DNA of 64,000 nucleotides from Chitinivibrionales bacterium (GTDB lineage: Bacteria; Fibrobacterota; Chitinivibrionia; Chitinivibrionales; WJKA01), in assembly GCA_014728295.1 (NCBI GenBank), contig WJLW01000114.1, positions 22,906 through 86,905 on the forward strand. The letters run 5' to 3'. The notes under the pieces are model-generated. The model was not told where the DNA came from. It saw nothing but the letters and a program-made list of their open reading frames with translations, and searched no databases. Positions 34,186-42,252 of this stretch are shown here, piece after piece (within the stretch, counting starts at the first letter, position 1; each line of letters starts with the position of its first letter). Position numbers and translations under genes: made by a program.

Positions 34186-35163
34186 CTAAAACAATTCAAA
34201 AGAAAAGTACTTATCTGGATTTTCCCGGATATCATCGAGCAAGATGTTCATACGCCGGATCGCACCTTGCATGTCAAGCACCAGGGAGTCATTTGCACTG
34301 AGCTGCCCGAGAACGCCCTTACCGCTTTGCGCCGAATCGAGCAGGTCTGACACACGGGCAATACCCTTGCGTGCATCGGCATAGAGTGAAGTATCGTTCA
34401 AGAGTCGATATGCGGTCCCGCCGGTATCACCCATTTCATGGCTGAATTGCTTTACCGCGCGTGTCGCGGCAAGCAAGGTATCATACAGGGAGGGATCATT
34501 AATGAGCTTGCGCATCGTACCGTTTGAACGTTGCAGTTCTTTGAGCAATGCAGAAAATGTGTTGATTGACCCATACACTTCCTCATAAAACTCCGGGCTG
34601 CGAATAAATTTTGCCAGGCTGCCCCCGCCGGTGTCAATAAGCGCAATGATACTGTTGATCTGCGTGATAAATTCCTGTACCTTTTGAATAGATGTTGTGC
34701 TTGTGCGCAGTATCTCGTCAAAAGTTCCCTCTGCTTCACCATGCAGCATAGCATCGGGAGATACTTTTCCGGCTGAGATGTCGCCGGGATGCAGTTCGAC
34801 ATACTTATCGCCCAGCAGTCCCATATTCATAATGGATGGCCGGGCATTGGCATAAATATGATCAAAGGCCTTTTTGCGAATAGAGAGTGTGGCTATGGTA
34901 GACGTATCGCTGAACCGTATATCTCTAACCGTTCCCACCTCTACACCCAGCAGCCATACCGGCGACCCTTTACGCAGTCCGGAAGCATTGCCAAATTGGG
35001 CCTGCAGAGTCTTTTGAGGTACAAACAGCATACGCGAAATACCTGAGAATAAAATGACCACAAGCAGTATCGCCAGCCCGATAGTGACAATCAAACCTGA
35101 TTTCAGGCCTGACCATGTCAACATTTTTTTCCGGTTGTATAGTTGTGCGTTTGCTTCGCTCAT
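34186..35163 (-). CDS. mlaD: MlaD/MCE family lipid-binding protein
   Basis: A 325-residue protein with one N-terminal membrane anchor (GLIVTIGLAILLVVILFSGI), a single MCE domain (LQAQFGNASGLRKGSPVWLLGVEVGTV...MGLLGDKYVELHPG) and a long helical C-terminus (~150-325). The MCE domain forms a hexameric ring that shuttles phospholipids across the periplasm. The C-terminal helical region is longer than in E. coli MlaD, as in the PqiB/YebT or Mce class, and may form a tunnel. It begins 4 nt after mlaF, and ftsH follows. Confidence 0.92.
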   Translation of the reverse strand: MSEANAQLYNRKKMLTWSGLKSGLIVTIGLAILLVVILFSGISRMLFVPQKTLQAQFGNASGLRKGSPVWLLGVEVGTVRDIRFSDTSTIATLSIRKKAFDHIYANARPSIMNMGLLGDKYVELHPGDISAGKVSPDAMLHGEAEGTFDEILRTSTTSIQKVQEFITQINSIIALIDTGGGSLAKFIRSPEFYEEVYGSINTFSALLKELQRSNGTMRKLINDPSLYDTLLAATRAVKQFSHEMGDTGGTAYRLLNDTSLYADARKGIARVSDLLDSAQSGKGVLGQLSANDSLVLDMQGAIRRMNILLDDIRENPDKYFSFELF

Positions 35164-35167
35164 GAGT

Positions 35168-35899
35168 TTAGCTCAGGGTTGCCTGTTGTATGAAATTTTG
35201 AACGGACTCCTTTTGACAGGATTGAAACGCCTCCTTGTCCCCGTCGATAGTAATGGAGCCCTTTTCGAGAAACATGAAGCGCTCGGAAGTGTGCAATGCA
35301 TCGGGGACACTATGCGTAACCACGATAAATCCTCTGCCGGCAGACGCAATGTCGACCATTATATTGCGAATAATTCCGGCATTGACCGGATCCAGATCGG
35401 CCGTCGGCTCATCATACAAAAACATTTTTGTTTGCTCGGTAGCCAGGGCACGTGCAATGGCCACCCGCCGTATCATACCCCCGCTCAATTCCTCGGGCAT
35501 CAGTCCGCCGGCATGCTTGATGCCGACTTTGTGCAGCAATGATTCTACTTTTTTGCGCAGCAACCCGGTTTCAGTCATGCCCGCTTCGCGCAGCGGAAAG
35601 GCAATGTTTTCACTGACATTTAACGAATCAAAGAGCGCCCCCTGCTGAAAAACCACTCCCAGCTTTCGGCGGATTTTCTGTAATTGCCCTTCGCTTTTCT
35701 TATGAAGCACATCATCATCGATGCGAATGGTTCCGCTGTCGGGAGCCTCGAGGCCGACAATCAGTTTCAGCACGGTTGTTTTTCCTTCCCCACTGCCGCC
35801 CAGAATAGCAACACGTTCATGGTACTGCACTTCAAAGCTGACCTCATTCAAAATGTGGCGCTTTCCGCGCGCGAATGTCACCTTGTCAAATGTAATCAT
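35168..35899 (-). CDS. mlaF: ABC transporter ATPase MlaF
   Basis: A 243-residue ABC ATPase: Walker A LGGSGEGKTTVLK, Q-loop VVFQQGALFDSL, signature EELSGGMIRRVAIARAL, Walker B MFLYDEPTADLDP and H-loop VVTHSV. The phrases QQGALFDSL and LSGGM-RRVA are specific to the MlaF/Ttg2A group that drives phospholipid transport with MlaE and MlaD. The start overlaps the mlaE stop by 4 nt (ATGA), and mlaD starts 4 nt after its stop, so the three are translationally coupled. Confidence 0.95.
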   Translation of the reverse strand: MITFDKVTFARGKRHILNEVSFEVQYHERVAILGGSGEGKTTVLKLIVGLEAPDSGTIRIDDDVLHKKSEGQLQKIRRKLGVVFQQGALFDSLNVSENIAFPLREAGMTETGLLRKKVESLLHKVGIKHAGGLMPEELSGGMIRRVAIARALATEQTKMFLYDEPTADLDPVNAGIIRNIMVDIASAGRGFIVVTHSVPDALHTSERFMFLEKGSITIDGDKEAFQSCQKESVQNFIQQATLS

Positions 35900-36684
35900 G
35901 ACAGATATCCCATGATATAGAGAATTGCCTTTGTCAATACAAAATCAAGCACAATGATCAGGATAACTGAGTTGACAAATGCATGGGTAGTCGCTTTTTT
36001 CAGTCCTTTGGCTCCCCCGGTTGCCGAAAGTCCGGTATAGCAGGCCATCATCGAGATGGTCGTGCCGAACACTATGGGCTTGATTACCCCCGGAGCTATC
36101 CAGCGCGGGTGCAGCACCAGGCGGATCTGCTCCCAGTAAACCAGAGGGCTCTGATTGCCGGAAAACCGGGCGATGTAGGCCCCGCCGATCAGCGCAGATA
36201 CATCACCGATGAACGTCAGCGCGGGCAGAATTATCACAGCGCTGATCACCCGCGGGGCAACCAGTTTTTTGAGCGGGTCGACGCCGTAGACGCGCAAAGC
36301 ATCCAGTTGCTGATTCAATTTCATCGAGCCGATTTCCGAAGCCGTGCCCGACCCAACCCGTCCGGCATAGACGATGGCAATAATAACCGGGCCGATTTCG
36401 CTGATAATCGAGGTACCGATTACCTGGCCGGTATACATTTTCAATCCCATAAATGACAATTCAGTTATCAATTGCAGGGACAAGGCCATGCCGATAAATG
36501 CCGAAACGGTCACCACAATTGCGAGCGAACCCCAGCCGTCATGATCCATCTGAGAGACGGTTTCAAAATTGTAATAAGGTTTCTTTGCCATACCGCCCAC
36601 AGTCTGATAGATCATGCTGTAAAAATTCTGAAAACGGGCAATAAGCTGCCTTGGCCTCCATGTATTGCTGGCAATGCCGGGCAT
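35896..36684 (-). CDS. mlaE: ABC transporter permease MlaE
   Basis: A 262-residue inner-membrane permease of the MlaE/Ttg2B family. Features: GLKMYTGQVIGTSIISEIGPVIIA, the coupling-helix signature ASEIGSMKLNQQLDALRVYGVDP, APRVISAVIILPALT and the final VNSVILIIVLDFVLTKAI helix; five to six transmembrane segments. With MlaF it energises phospholipid movement between the membranes. It is the first gene of mlaEFD-ftsH; the predicted start of the sigma-54-type element at 36775 is 80 nt upstream. No MlaB or MlaC gene is present here. Confidence 0.95.
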   Translation of the reverse strand: MPGIASNTWRPRQLIARFQNFYSMIYQTVGGMAKKPYYNFETVSQMDHDGWGSLAIVVTVSAFIGMALSLQLITELSFMGLKMYTGQVIGTSIISEIGPVIIAIVYAGRVGSGTASEIGSMKLNQQLDALRVYGVDPLKKLVAPRVISAVIILPALTFIGDVSALIGGAYIARFSGNQSPLVYWEQIRLVLHPRWIAPGVIKPIVFGTTISMMACYTGLSATGGAKGLKKATTHAFVNSVILIIVLDFVLTKAILYIMGYLS

Positions 36685-36774
36685 AGTGTGCTTTCGAGAA
36701 AAGTGAGTTTACGTACAACAATGCGCTGACGCACACGTCAACTACGCAACAACGTGCGCGCCGAAAGCCAAAAC

Positions 36775-36790
36775 TGCAAATGCTATGCCA
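36775..36790 (-). promoter_or_regulatory. sigma-54-type promoter, mlaEFD-ftsH
   Basis: Minus-strand TGGCATAGCATTTGCA matches both boxes fully. The predicted start is near 36764, 80 nt before mlaE. It is back to back with the plus-strand element at 36807. Confidence 0.75.
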
Positions 36791-36806
36791 ATGACACACC
36801 GCACGA

Positions 36807-36822
36807 TGGCACGGATGTTGCG
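36807..36822 (+). promoter_or_regulatory. sigma-54-type promoter, htrA
   Basis: TGGCACGGATGTTGCG includes the full TGGCACG -24 box. The predicted start is near 36833, about 100 nt before htrA. Only 16 bp separate it from the divergent element. Confidence 0.75.
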
Positions 36823-36933
36823 CTTCGCTTCAGAAGCTGAATAAAAAATCAACATTTACAAATAGCACTACACGGCATATCCGTCTGCCGTGAGAGGTGA
36901 GTACCCTTAACCTGACGGGAAGAAAGGAATACT

Positions 36934-38517
36934 ATGTTACGGTTGGTTAACAACGGGATGGCAGTCTGTTTCACGGCATTGTTTGCATCCGCCATGCTGA
37001 TATCGGTGACGAACTGCTCGTGCACCTATGCAGAGTCTGAGCGTCCGACAGAGGGAAGCATAAAAATCGGCGCAGACAAGCCTGCAAAGCCGGCATCCAC
37101 CGCGGCAATGGATCAGGCTGCCTTCAGCACCATATTCAGAGATGTCGCCAAAAAAGTCGTGCCGCATGTAGTATCGGTAATTCCCACAAAGATAGATACG
37201 GTAACCTTTTATAAAAATCCGTTCTATTATTTTTTCGACCAGGGACCGCTTGAACGGTTTTTCGATCGCGGGGGACAGGAACGCGGCGGGCGACAGAAAC
37301 CGCCGGTTGAAAAACGCGAACGTCGTCGCAGCGGCATGGGCTCCGGGGTGATTGTTTCCGAAGAAGGTTACATTCTCACCAACTATCACGTGGTGCAGGG
37401 AGCGGATGAAATCGAAGTTCGCCTGAAGGATAAACGCACGTTTGAGGCCACTATCGTGGGCAGTGATTCACTTTCGGATGTCGCCGTTATCAAGCTCAAA
37501 GGTCAAGTCGATGATTTGCCCGTGGCCTACCTCGGCAATTCAGATTCATTACATCCCGGCGACTGGGTCGTTGCCGTTGGCAATCCCTTTAACCTTTCCT
37601 GGACAGTAACGTCGGGCATTGTATCGGCCCTCGGACGTTCGGTGCGCGGCGCCAACAAATATGAAGATTACATCCAGACCGATGCCGCCATTAATCCCGG
37701 CAACTCGGGCGGCGCCTTGACAAATCTGGACGGCGAAGTTATCGGCATCAATACCTTGATCTACAGTCGCACCGGTGGCAGCATGGGCATCGGTTTTGCC
37801 ATTCCCATCAACATGGCCAAGCGGGTTATGCAAGATCTCATTTATAAGGGCAAGGTTACCCGCGGCTGGATCGGCGTAACCATTCAACCCGTCAGCGATG
37901 CAATGAGTGAAGCTATGGGGCTTGAAGGTGTGCGCGGTGTTTTGATCGGCGATGTATTTGACGGACAACCCGCCGATAAAGCCGGCATCAAGCGCGGTGA
38001 TGTCATCATCTCCATCAACGGAACAGAAGTAAACTCCCCAAACGATCTGCGCAACGTCGTTGCTGCAATTGAACCCGGGACCAAGACAACGTTCACCGTG
38101 GTTCGGGAGGGCAAAGAAAAGACGGTTGAAGTAACCGTTGTCGAACGAAGCTCCGAAATGGTACAAAGGGTCGGGAAGGCACAAGATAAACGACCCGGCG
38201 ATGTCGAGGCGGAAAAAGAAGAGCTGATCGGCATAACCGTAGCAAATCTGACAAACACTATTCGCCAGGAGCACGATATCGATCCAAAGGTCAAGGGCAT
38301 TGTTGTAACCGATGTCTCTGCATCCTCATCAGCTTATGGTAACCTTGCGCCGGGTGATGTCATTCAGGCAATGAAGGTAGCCGGTTCGCAACTGAAATCC
38401 GTCGAGTCAGTGGAAGATTATGCACAGTTGGCGAGTCGGGTTGATGAGGGAGATGCCGTAATGTTCTCCGTCGTACGCGACGGAAACAAGCTTTTTGTGG
38501 CCTATAAGGCCAATTAA
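36934..38517 (+). CDS. htrA: periplasmic serine protease, HtrA/DegP family
   Basis: A 527-residue protease: signal peptide ([18 protein letters not shown]), a linker with a charged LA-loop-like insertion (~95-135), the trypsin-like domain with H152 (TNYHVVQGA), D182 ([10 protein letters not shown]) and S258 (NPGNSGGAL), then PDZ1 (~305-395, [12 protein letters not shown]) and PDZ2 (~425-527). The triad is intact. It degrades or refolds damaged periplasmic and outer-membrane proteins. It diverges from mlaEFD-ftsH; both have sigma-54-type elements rather than an obvious sigma-E promoter. Confidence 0.96.
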   Translation: MLRLVNNGMAVCFTALFASAMLISVTNCSCTYAESERPTEGSIKIGADKPAKPASTAAMDQAAFSTIFRDVAKKVVPHVVSVIPTKIDTVTFYKNPFYYFFDQGPLERFFDRGGQERGGRQKPPVEKRERRRSGMGSGVIVSEEGYILTNYHVVQGADEIEVRLKDKRTFEATIVGSDSLSDVAVIKLKGQVDDLPVAYLGNSDSLHPGDWVVAVGNPFNLSWTVTSGIVSALGRSVRGANKYEDYIQTDAAINPGNSGGALTNLDGEVIGINTLIYSRTGGSMGIGFAIPINMAKRVMQDLIYKGKVTRGWIGVTIQPVSDAMSEAMGLEGVRGVLIGDVFDGQPADKAGIKRGDVIISINGTEVNSPNDLRNVVAAIEPGTKTTFTVVREGKEKTVEVTVVERSSEMVQRVGKAQDKRPGDVEAEKEELIGITVANLTNTIRQEHDIDPKVKGIVVTDVSASSSAYGNLAPGDVIQAMKVAGSQLKSVESVEDYAQLASRVDEGDAVMFSVVRDGNKLFVAYKAN

Positions 38518-38578
38518 GATAGATTGCGGCTTCCCTGAATTTGCGAATATTTTTCTATTTCTGCAAAAAAGTTCAGCA

Positions 38579-38618
38579 AAAACCTGTGCTGTGCTACGCA
38601 TATTGCGGCACAGGTTTT
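38579..38618. terminator. rho-independent-like hairpin after htrA
   Basis: AAAACCTGTGC, an 18-nt loop, then GCACAGGTTTT: a perfect 11-bp stem ending in a short T run, about 60 nt after the htrA stop. Confidence 0.6.
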
Positions 38619-38665
38619 GCGCTTATATGCAGATACGTAATCTGTTATTTCTTGAAAGGATAAGT

Positions 38666-38875
38666 ATGGAAAATCACGTCTACAAAAAAATTGAAATCAC
38701 CGGTTCTTCAGAACAAGGCATGCAAGACGCTATCGAAAATGCCGTTGCCCAGGTTTCAAAATCAATCAGAAACATGCGCTGGCTGGAGTTGGTTAACGTA
38801 CGGGGGCATTTCGAGGACAACAAAATCAAGCACTGGCAGTCGACGGTAAAAATCGGATTTGATGTTGAAGAATAA
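38666..38875 (+). CDS. dodecin family flavin-binding protein
   Basis: A 69-residue dodecin: VYKKIEITGSSEQGMQDAIE, then the conserved RNMRWLELVNVRGHFEDNKI and HWQSTVKIGFDVEE. Dodecins are dodecameric spheres that store or quench FMN, riboflavin or CoA; the Trp in RNMRW is the flavin-stacking residue. It starts at MENHVYKK with AAAGGAT upstream; the longer frame covers the terminator region and is rejected. It stands alone, 95 nt before the superoxide reductase gene. Confidence 0.93.
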   Translation: MENHVYKKIEITGSSEQGMQDAIENAVAQVSKSIRNMRWLELVNVRGHFEDNKIKHWQSTVKIGFDVEE

Positions 38876-38970
38876 AAAACCATCCGGAAACGAATAAATT
38901 CATTTGCAGAAACCAGTTATATGCGACTGAGCACTCTGCGCGTATTCACTTTTGCCACAAGGAGCACCCT

Positions 38971-39402
38971 ATGAGCATTTATGCATGCACTTCCTGCGGT
39001 CACATTGAATTTGAGTCCGCTCCCGATTCCTGCCCGCAATGCAGGGCACAAACCTTTGAGCAGAATGACAACATCTTTACCGAATCCGCCGAAAAAAGCA
39101 AGGAAGCTGCACCAAAGCATATTCCTTCGATCAAAGTGTCCAATGAGTGCGGCCTCTTTCCCGAAAAAGAATGTTCGGACCTTATGGTACGTATCGGTGA
39201 AACTCCGCACCCTATGGAGGAAAAGCACCACATACGCTTCATCGACTGTTATGAAGAGAAGCGCTACATCGGCAGAGTCAATCTGACCCCGGCGCTTCAT
39301 CCTGCCGGATGCTTTCACATAAAGTCGCAGGCGTCGCACGTTACGATAGTAGAAAATTGCAATATACACGGCTACTGGATGGCCGAACAGAAACTGGGTT
39401 GA
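38971..39402 (+). CDS. superoxide reductase with zinc-ribbon/rubredoxin-like head
   Basis: A 143-residue fusion. Residues 1-28 form a C6-x2-C9-G...C21-P-x-C24 knuckle like the rubredoxin end of rubrerythrin, not the desulforedoxin type of classical desulfoferrodoxin. Residues ~48-143 are a superoxide-reductase domain: H50 in KHIP, H80-x5-H86 (HPMEEKH) and C130-x2-H133 (CNIHGYW) give the His4-Cys iron site. The catalytic loop usually reads EKHVP; here Glu is replaced by Pro while Lys is kept. It reduces superoxide to peroxide without making O2. The electron donor is unknown. Confidence 0.88.
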   Translation: MSIYACTSCGHIEFESAPDSCPQCRAQTFEQNDNIFTESAEKSKEAAPKHIPSIKVSNECGLFPEKECSDLMVRIGETPHPMEEKHHIRFIDCYEEKRYIGRVNLTPALHPAGCFHIKSQASHVTIVENCNIHGYWMAEQKLG

Positions 39403-39574
39403 CCGCGGCCGTAAAGAGACTGTTACCGCGTGGTTATGCCTGAATCTGCCGGATGCGACAGGTAGAAGGCATAGCCACAAGGTATCCCCCAAAATATGCG
39501 CGCGTTATCTTCCCGGCGCGCTGCGCTGTTTTATTAAACAGCGGAGCAGGATTCGTTGGAAAGGCAAAGCAGAA

Positions 39575-39865
39575 ATGATGTCGGAACACCACCAGGATGT
39601 CTTCGCAGCAGGCATGCGAGAGCGATACCGTATGCTGAAAAAACAATGCAATGAACTGCGCTCAATGATGATGATGAAGGGTATGAGCACCAGCCAAATC
39701 GACACTAAAATTCAAAGGCTGCACACCAAAATCAACAGCGATTTACAACAACTGGCCCGGCTTAAATCGCAGGGGGCAACAGGCCGGATCGAAAATACCG
39801 AACTGTCGTGGATCGAAACCAGAAAACTGTTTCGCATCCTCTGTTCCAGTATCAGAATTTCCTGA
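39575..39865 (+). CDS. small coiled-coil hypothetical protein
   Basis: A 96-residue Met-rich helical protein (MRERYRMLKKQCNELRSMMMM, TKIQRLHTKINSDLQQLARLK) with heptad-like spacing. No family recognised. The ribosome site GGAAAGG is about 10 nt from the ATG, acceptable but not strong. Base composition and the polar helix look like real coding sequence, but function and even expression remain open. Confidence 0.5.
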   Translation: MMSEHHQDVFAAGMRERYRMLKKQCNELRSMMMMKGMSTSQIDTKIQRLHTKINSDLQQLARLKSQGATGRIENTELSWIETRKLFRILCSSIRIS

Positions 39866-39913
39866 CCCGACTTTTTGTTGTATCCGCCTGCATATGTGCA
39901 CGGAATAATACCG

Positions 39914-40348
39914 TCAAGCCGCACACTTCTGAGCTTCGCCCTCTGCAACCTTGCGCATCATTGCACCCGTCAAGAGCGTGTCACTTTTTCGAGCGATATC
40001 CCCAACCGTAATAATTCCCGCCGGCCTCCCGTCTTCATGTTTTACAATGAGACGTCGAACGCAATGCTCCTCCATAATCAGCACAGCCTGCTCGACTTTC
40101 ATTTCGGGAGTGCATGTTTTTATGTCTCTGCTCATCATTTCTGCAATCGATACATGCGCCGGGAACAGGTCATTTGACGTGACCCGAACAATAATATCGC
40201 GGTCCGTTATCATCCCGACAACTTCATCATTTTCAACTACGGGCAATGCCCCGATGTTGCACTCTTTCATTACTATTGCAGCATCCCGCGCGGTTGCATC
40301 AGGTTTGACGGTCTGTACGTTACTGGTCATAACTTCCTTGACCTGCAT
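39914..40348 (-). CDS. CBS-domain pair protein
   Basis: A 144-residue protein made almost wholly of two CBS domains: VKEVMTSNVQTVKPDATARDAA...GALPVVENDEVVGMITDRDII and EMMSRDIKTCTPEMKVEQAV...RRLIVKHEDGRPAGIITVGDIA. Both copies carry the strand-turn TD/GD-R-I motif that contacts adenine nucleotides. Such stand-alone pairs usually sense AMP/ATP or redox state. The start at MQVKEVM has AAGGAGC 6 nt upstream; the longer upstream frame is rejected. No promoter element was recognised for it. Confidence 0.9.
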   Translation of the reverse strand: MQVKEVMTSNVQTVKPDATARDAAIVMKECNIGALPVVENDEVVGMITDRDIIVRVTSNDLFPAHVSIAEMMSRDIKTCTPEMKVEQAVLIMEEHCVRRLIVKHEDGRPAGIITVGDIARKSDTLLTGAMMRKVAEGEAQKCAA

Positions 40349-40713
40349 AAGCCGCTCCTTGTTGAGAATCGTGGAAAAATCAAATAGAGCACGCGAATAG
40401 ACTTTATCAAAAATTATGCCCGTCAGTGTTGGCAAACAGCGCGTTTGAATTCGTGCCGAACATTCGTGCCGAATAAAGTTACCCGCCCTTCATTTCTCAC
40501 AATTGCCAAGCATTTCTGCGGATTTGGGAATGCAAGCCGATTTTTCTCACTGCGTCCTTCCAAAATCTTTTCGTAAAAGCGTCGCTTACCCGCGCGGCCC
40601 GCTTTTCAGCCGGTGGCATAATGCTTGCATTTGACTACGGAGCGAATCACCGAGCGAATCATGTTTCGCGTATGAATGCGCTTTTTTTTGCAACTGAATA
40701 AGGAGGTACGATT
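40349..40713. other. divergent promoter region with short tandem repeats
   Basis: No gene. It holds the sigma-54-type element at 40614 and two short tandem duplications: TTCGTGCCGAA(C/T)A twice near 40452-40477 and GAGCGAATCA twice near 40640-40662. Confidence 0.6.
40614..40629 (+). promoter_or_regulatory. sigma-54-type promoter, BON copy 3 unit
   Basis: TGGCATAATGCTTGCA matches both boxes fully. The predicted start is near 40640, 74 nt before the BON copy 3 start codon. Confidence 0.75.
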
Positions 40714-42240
40714 ATGGCAGCGCTCAGGCTCTCACCCCGTCATTCACCTTTCATGCAGCTCAACAGGCACGTTATCACCATTTGCCTGATCGGTACCGTC
40801 ATTTTTGCCTGCCCGATAGCTGCTCAACAAACCGAATTGACCGACGGGAAAATCACCGATGCCATTCATCAGGAGCTTTTCATCGATGATGCAGTGTCGA
40901 GTCATCTGATTGACATAGGCGTCGAGAAAGGCATTGCCACGCTTACCGGCACGGTAGACAACATTCTCGCAGAAGAACGTGCGGTGAAGCTGGCTCAGTC
41001 GGTAAAAGGCGTACGCTCGGTGATTGATCGTCTGCTGGTAAAGCCGGTAGCGCGCAGCGATAATGAAATTCGCAGAGATGTCATAACCGCCCTGGCGGTC
41101 GATCCGGTTACCGAGTCATACGAAGTTAGGGTGAATGTTGACGACGGGGTTGCCACACTCACGGGCGAGGTGCAATCCTGGGATGAAAAAAAATTATGCA
41201 AAACGGTCACCAAATCGGTTAAAGGTGTGCGAAAAATCGTCAACAATATCAGCATTAATTTTACGGTAGAACGTTCAGACAACGAAATAAAAAACGAGAT
41301 TGAAAAAAAACTCAAGCTCGATCCCTACGTTTCCGGCTACCTGATAACTGTCGAGGTTGCCAACGGGAACGTCGTGCTCGACGGTACCGTAGGCAGTGCT
41401 ATCGAAAAAAATTATGCTTACAGCAACTGTCTGGTTAACGGTGTCAACAGGGTTGATGACTCCGGGTTGGCGGTCAATGCCGAGCTGGAAGACACCATGC
41501 AGAAGCAGCTTAAGTTTAAGTTAAAATCAGATGACGCAATCAAGCGCGCCCTCAAATCGGCGCTGACCTGGAACATTCGCACGCGTGAATTTGATATCGA
41601 GGTCGAAGTGCAGAATATGATTGTTACCCTTGACGGGCTGGTTGATAATCTGGCTGCAAAGCAGGCCGCCGGCAAAACGGCGCGTAACACGAGCGGTGTT
41701 ATTAGCGTCAACAACATGATCACCGTAACTCCGGCTGCCCTCAGTGACGAGGAAATTGCCCGCAACGTCAAAAATGCATTGATCTGGGATCCGATTCTTG
41801 AGCGCCACGAAATTACGCCCCAAGTCAGAAATCGCAAAGTGTACCTCTATGGCGCAGTCGACAACATTTTCGAAAAGCAGCGCGCGGCAATAATTGCATC
41901 GAATATAACCGGTGTGGCCGACGTATCAAATGAGGTCAGCTACGCAAAGCAGCAACGACAGGCCCGGGATGAGCAGATTAAGAGCGCCATAAAGGACCAG
42001 CTCTACTGGAACTGGTATACCGAGGCCAATGATGTTACTATACGAGTGGAAGACGGCATCGCCCATATCGGCGGCAAAGTTGACAATCACTTCGAGCGCA
42101 ATGCCATTGTCCGCGAAGCGTTTGACGGCGGAGCCCATATCGTCGAAAGCAAAATTCAGGTGAGCGGTTATCCCCGAGAGTTCGGCTTCCGGGCTTACTA
42201 TAATGATGATAATGAGCTTATAAAAGACTATCACTTATAA
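40714..42240 (+). CDS. secreted protein with six BON domains (copy 3)
   Basis: A 508-residue paralogue of the two BON proteins at 10.4-13.4 kb, with signal peptide (HVITICLIGTVIFACPIAAQ), the shared DDAVSSHLIDIGVEKGIATL first repeat, and about six BON units (DDGVATLTGEV, NGNVVLDGTVG, QNMIVTLDGLVDN, RNRKVYLYGAVDN, EDGIAHIGGKVDN). It ends in an aromatic tail (FGFRAYYNDD...DYHL). Predicted periplasmic or outer-membrane-associated. Strong ribosome site (AAGGAGG). The metallopeptidase-barrel gene starts 12 nt later, so both come from the promoter at 40614. Confidence 0.92.
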   Translation: MAALRLSPRHSPFMQLNRHVITICLIGTVIFACPIAAQQTELTDGKITDAIHQELFIDDAVSSHLIDIGVEKGIATLTGTVDNILAEERAVKLAQSVKGVRSVIDRLLVKPVARSDNEIRRDVITALAVDPVTESYEVRVNVDDGVATLTGEVQSWDEKKLCKTVTKSVKGVRKIVNNISINFTVERSDNEIKNEIEKKLKLDPYVSGYLITVEVANGNVVLDGTVGSAIEKNYAYSNCLVNGVNRVDDSGLAVNAELEDTMQKQLKFKLKSDDAIKRALKSALTWNIRTREFDIEVEVQNMIVTLDGLVDNLAAKQAAGKTARNTSGVISVNNMITVTPAALSDEEIARNVKNALIWDPILERHEITPQVRNRKVYLYGAVDNIFEKQRAAIIASNITGVADVSNEVSYAKQQRQARDEQIKSAIKDQLYWNWYTEANDVTIRVEDGIAHIGGKVDNHFERNAIVREAFDGGAHIVESKIQVSGYPREFGFRAYYNDDNELIKDYHL

Positions 42241-42252
42241 AATCCGTTCCAT

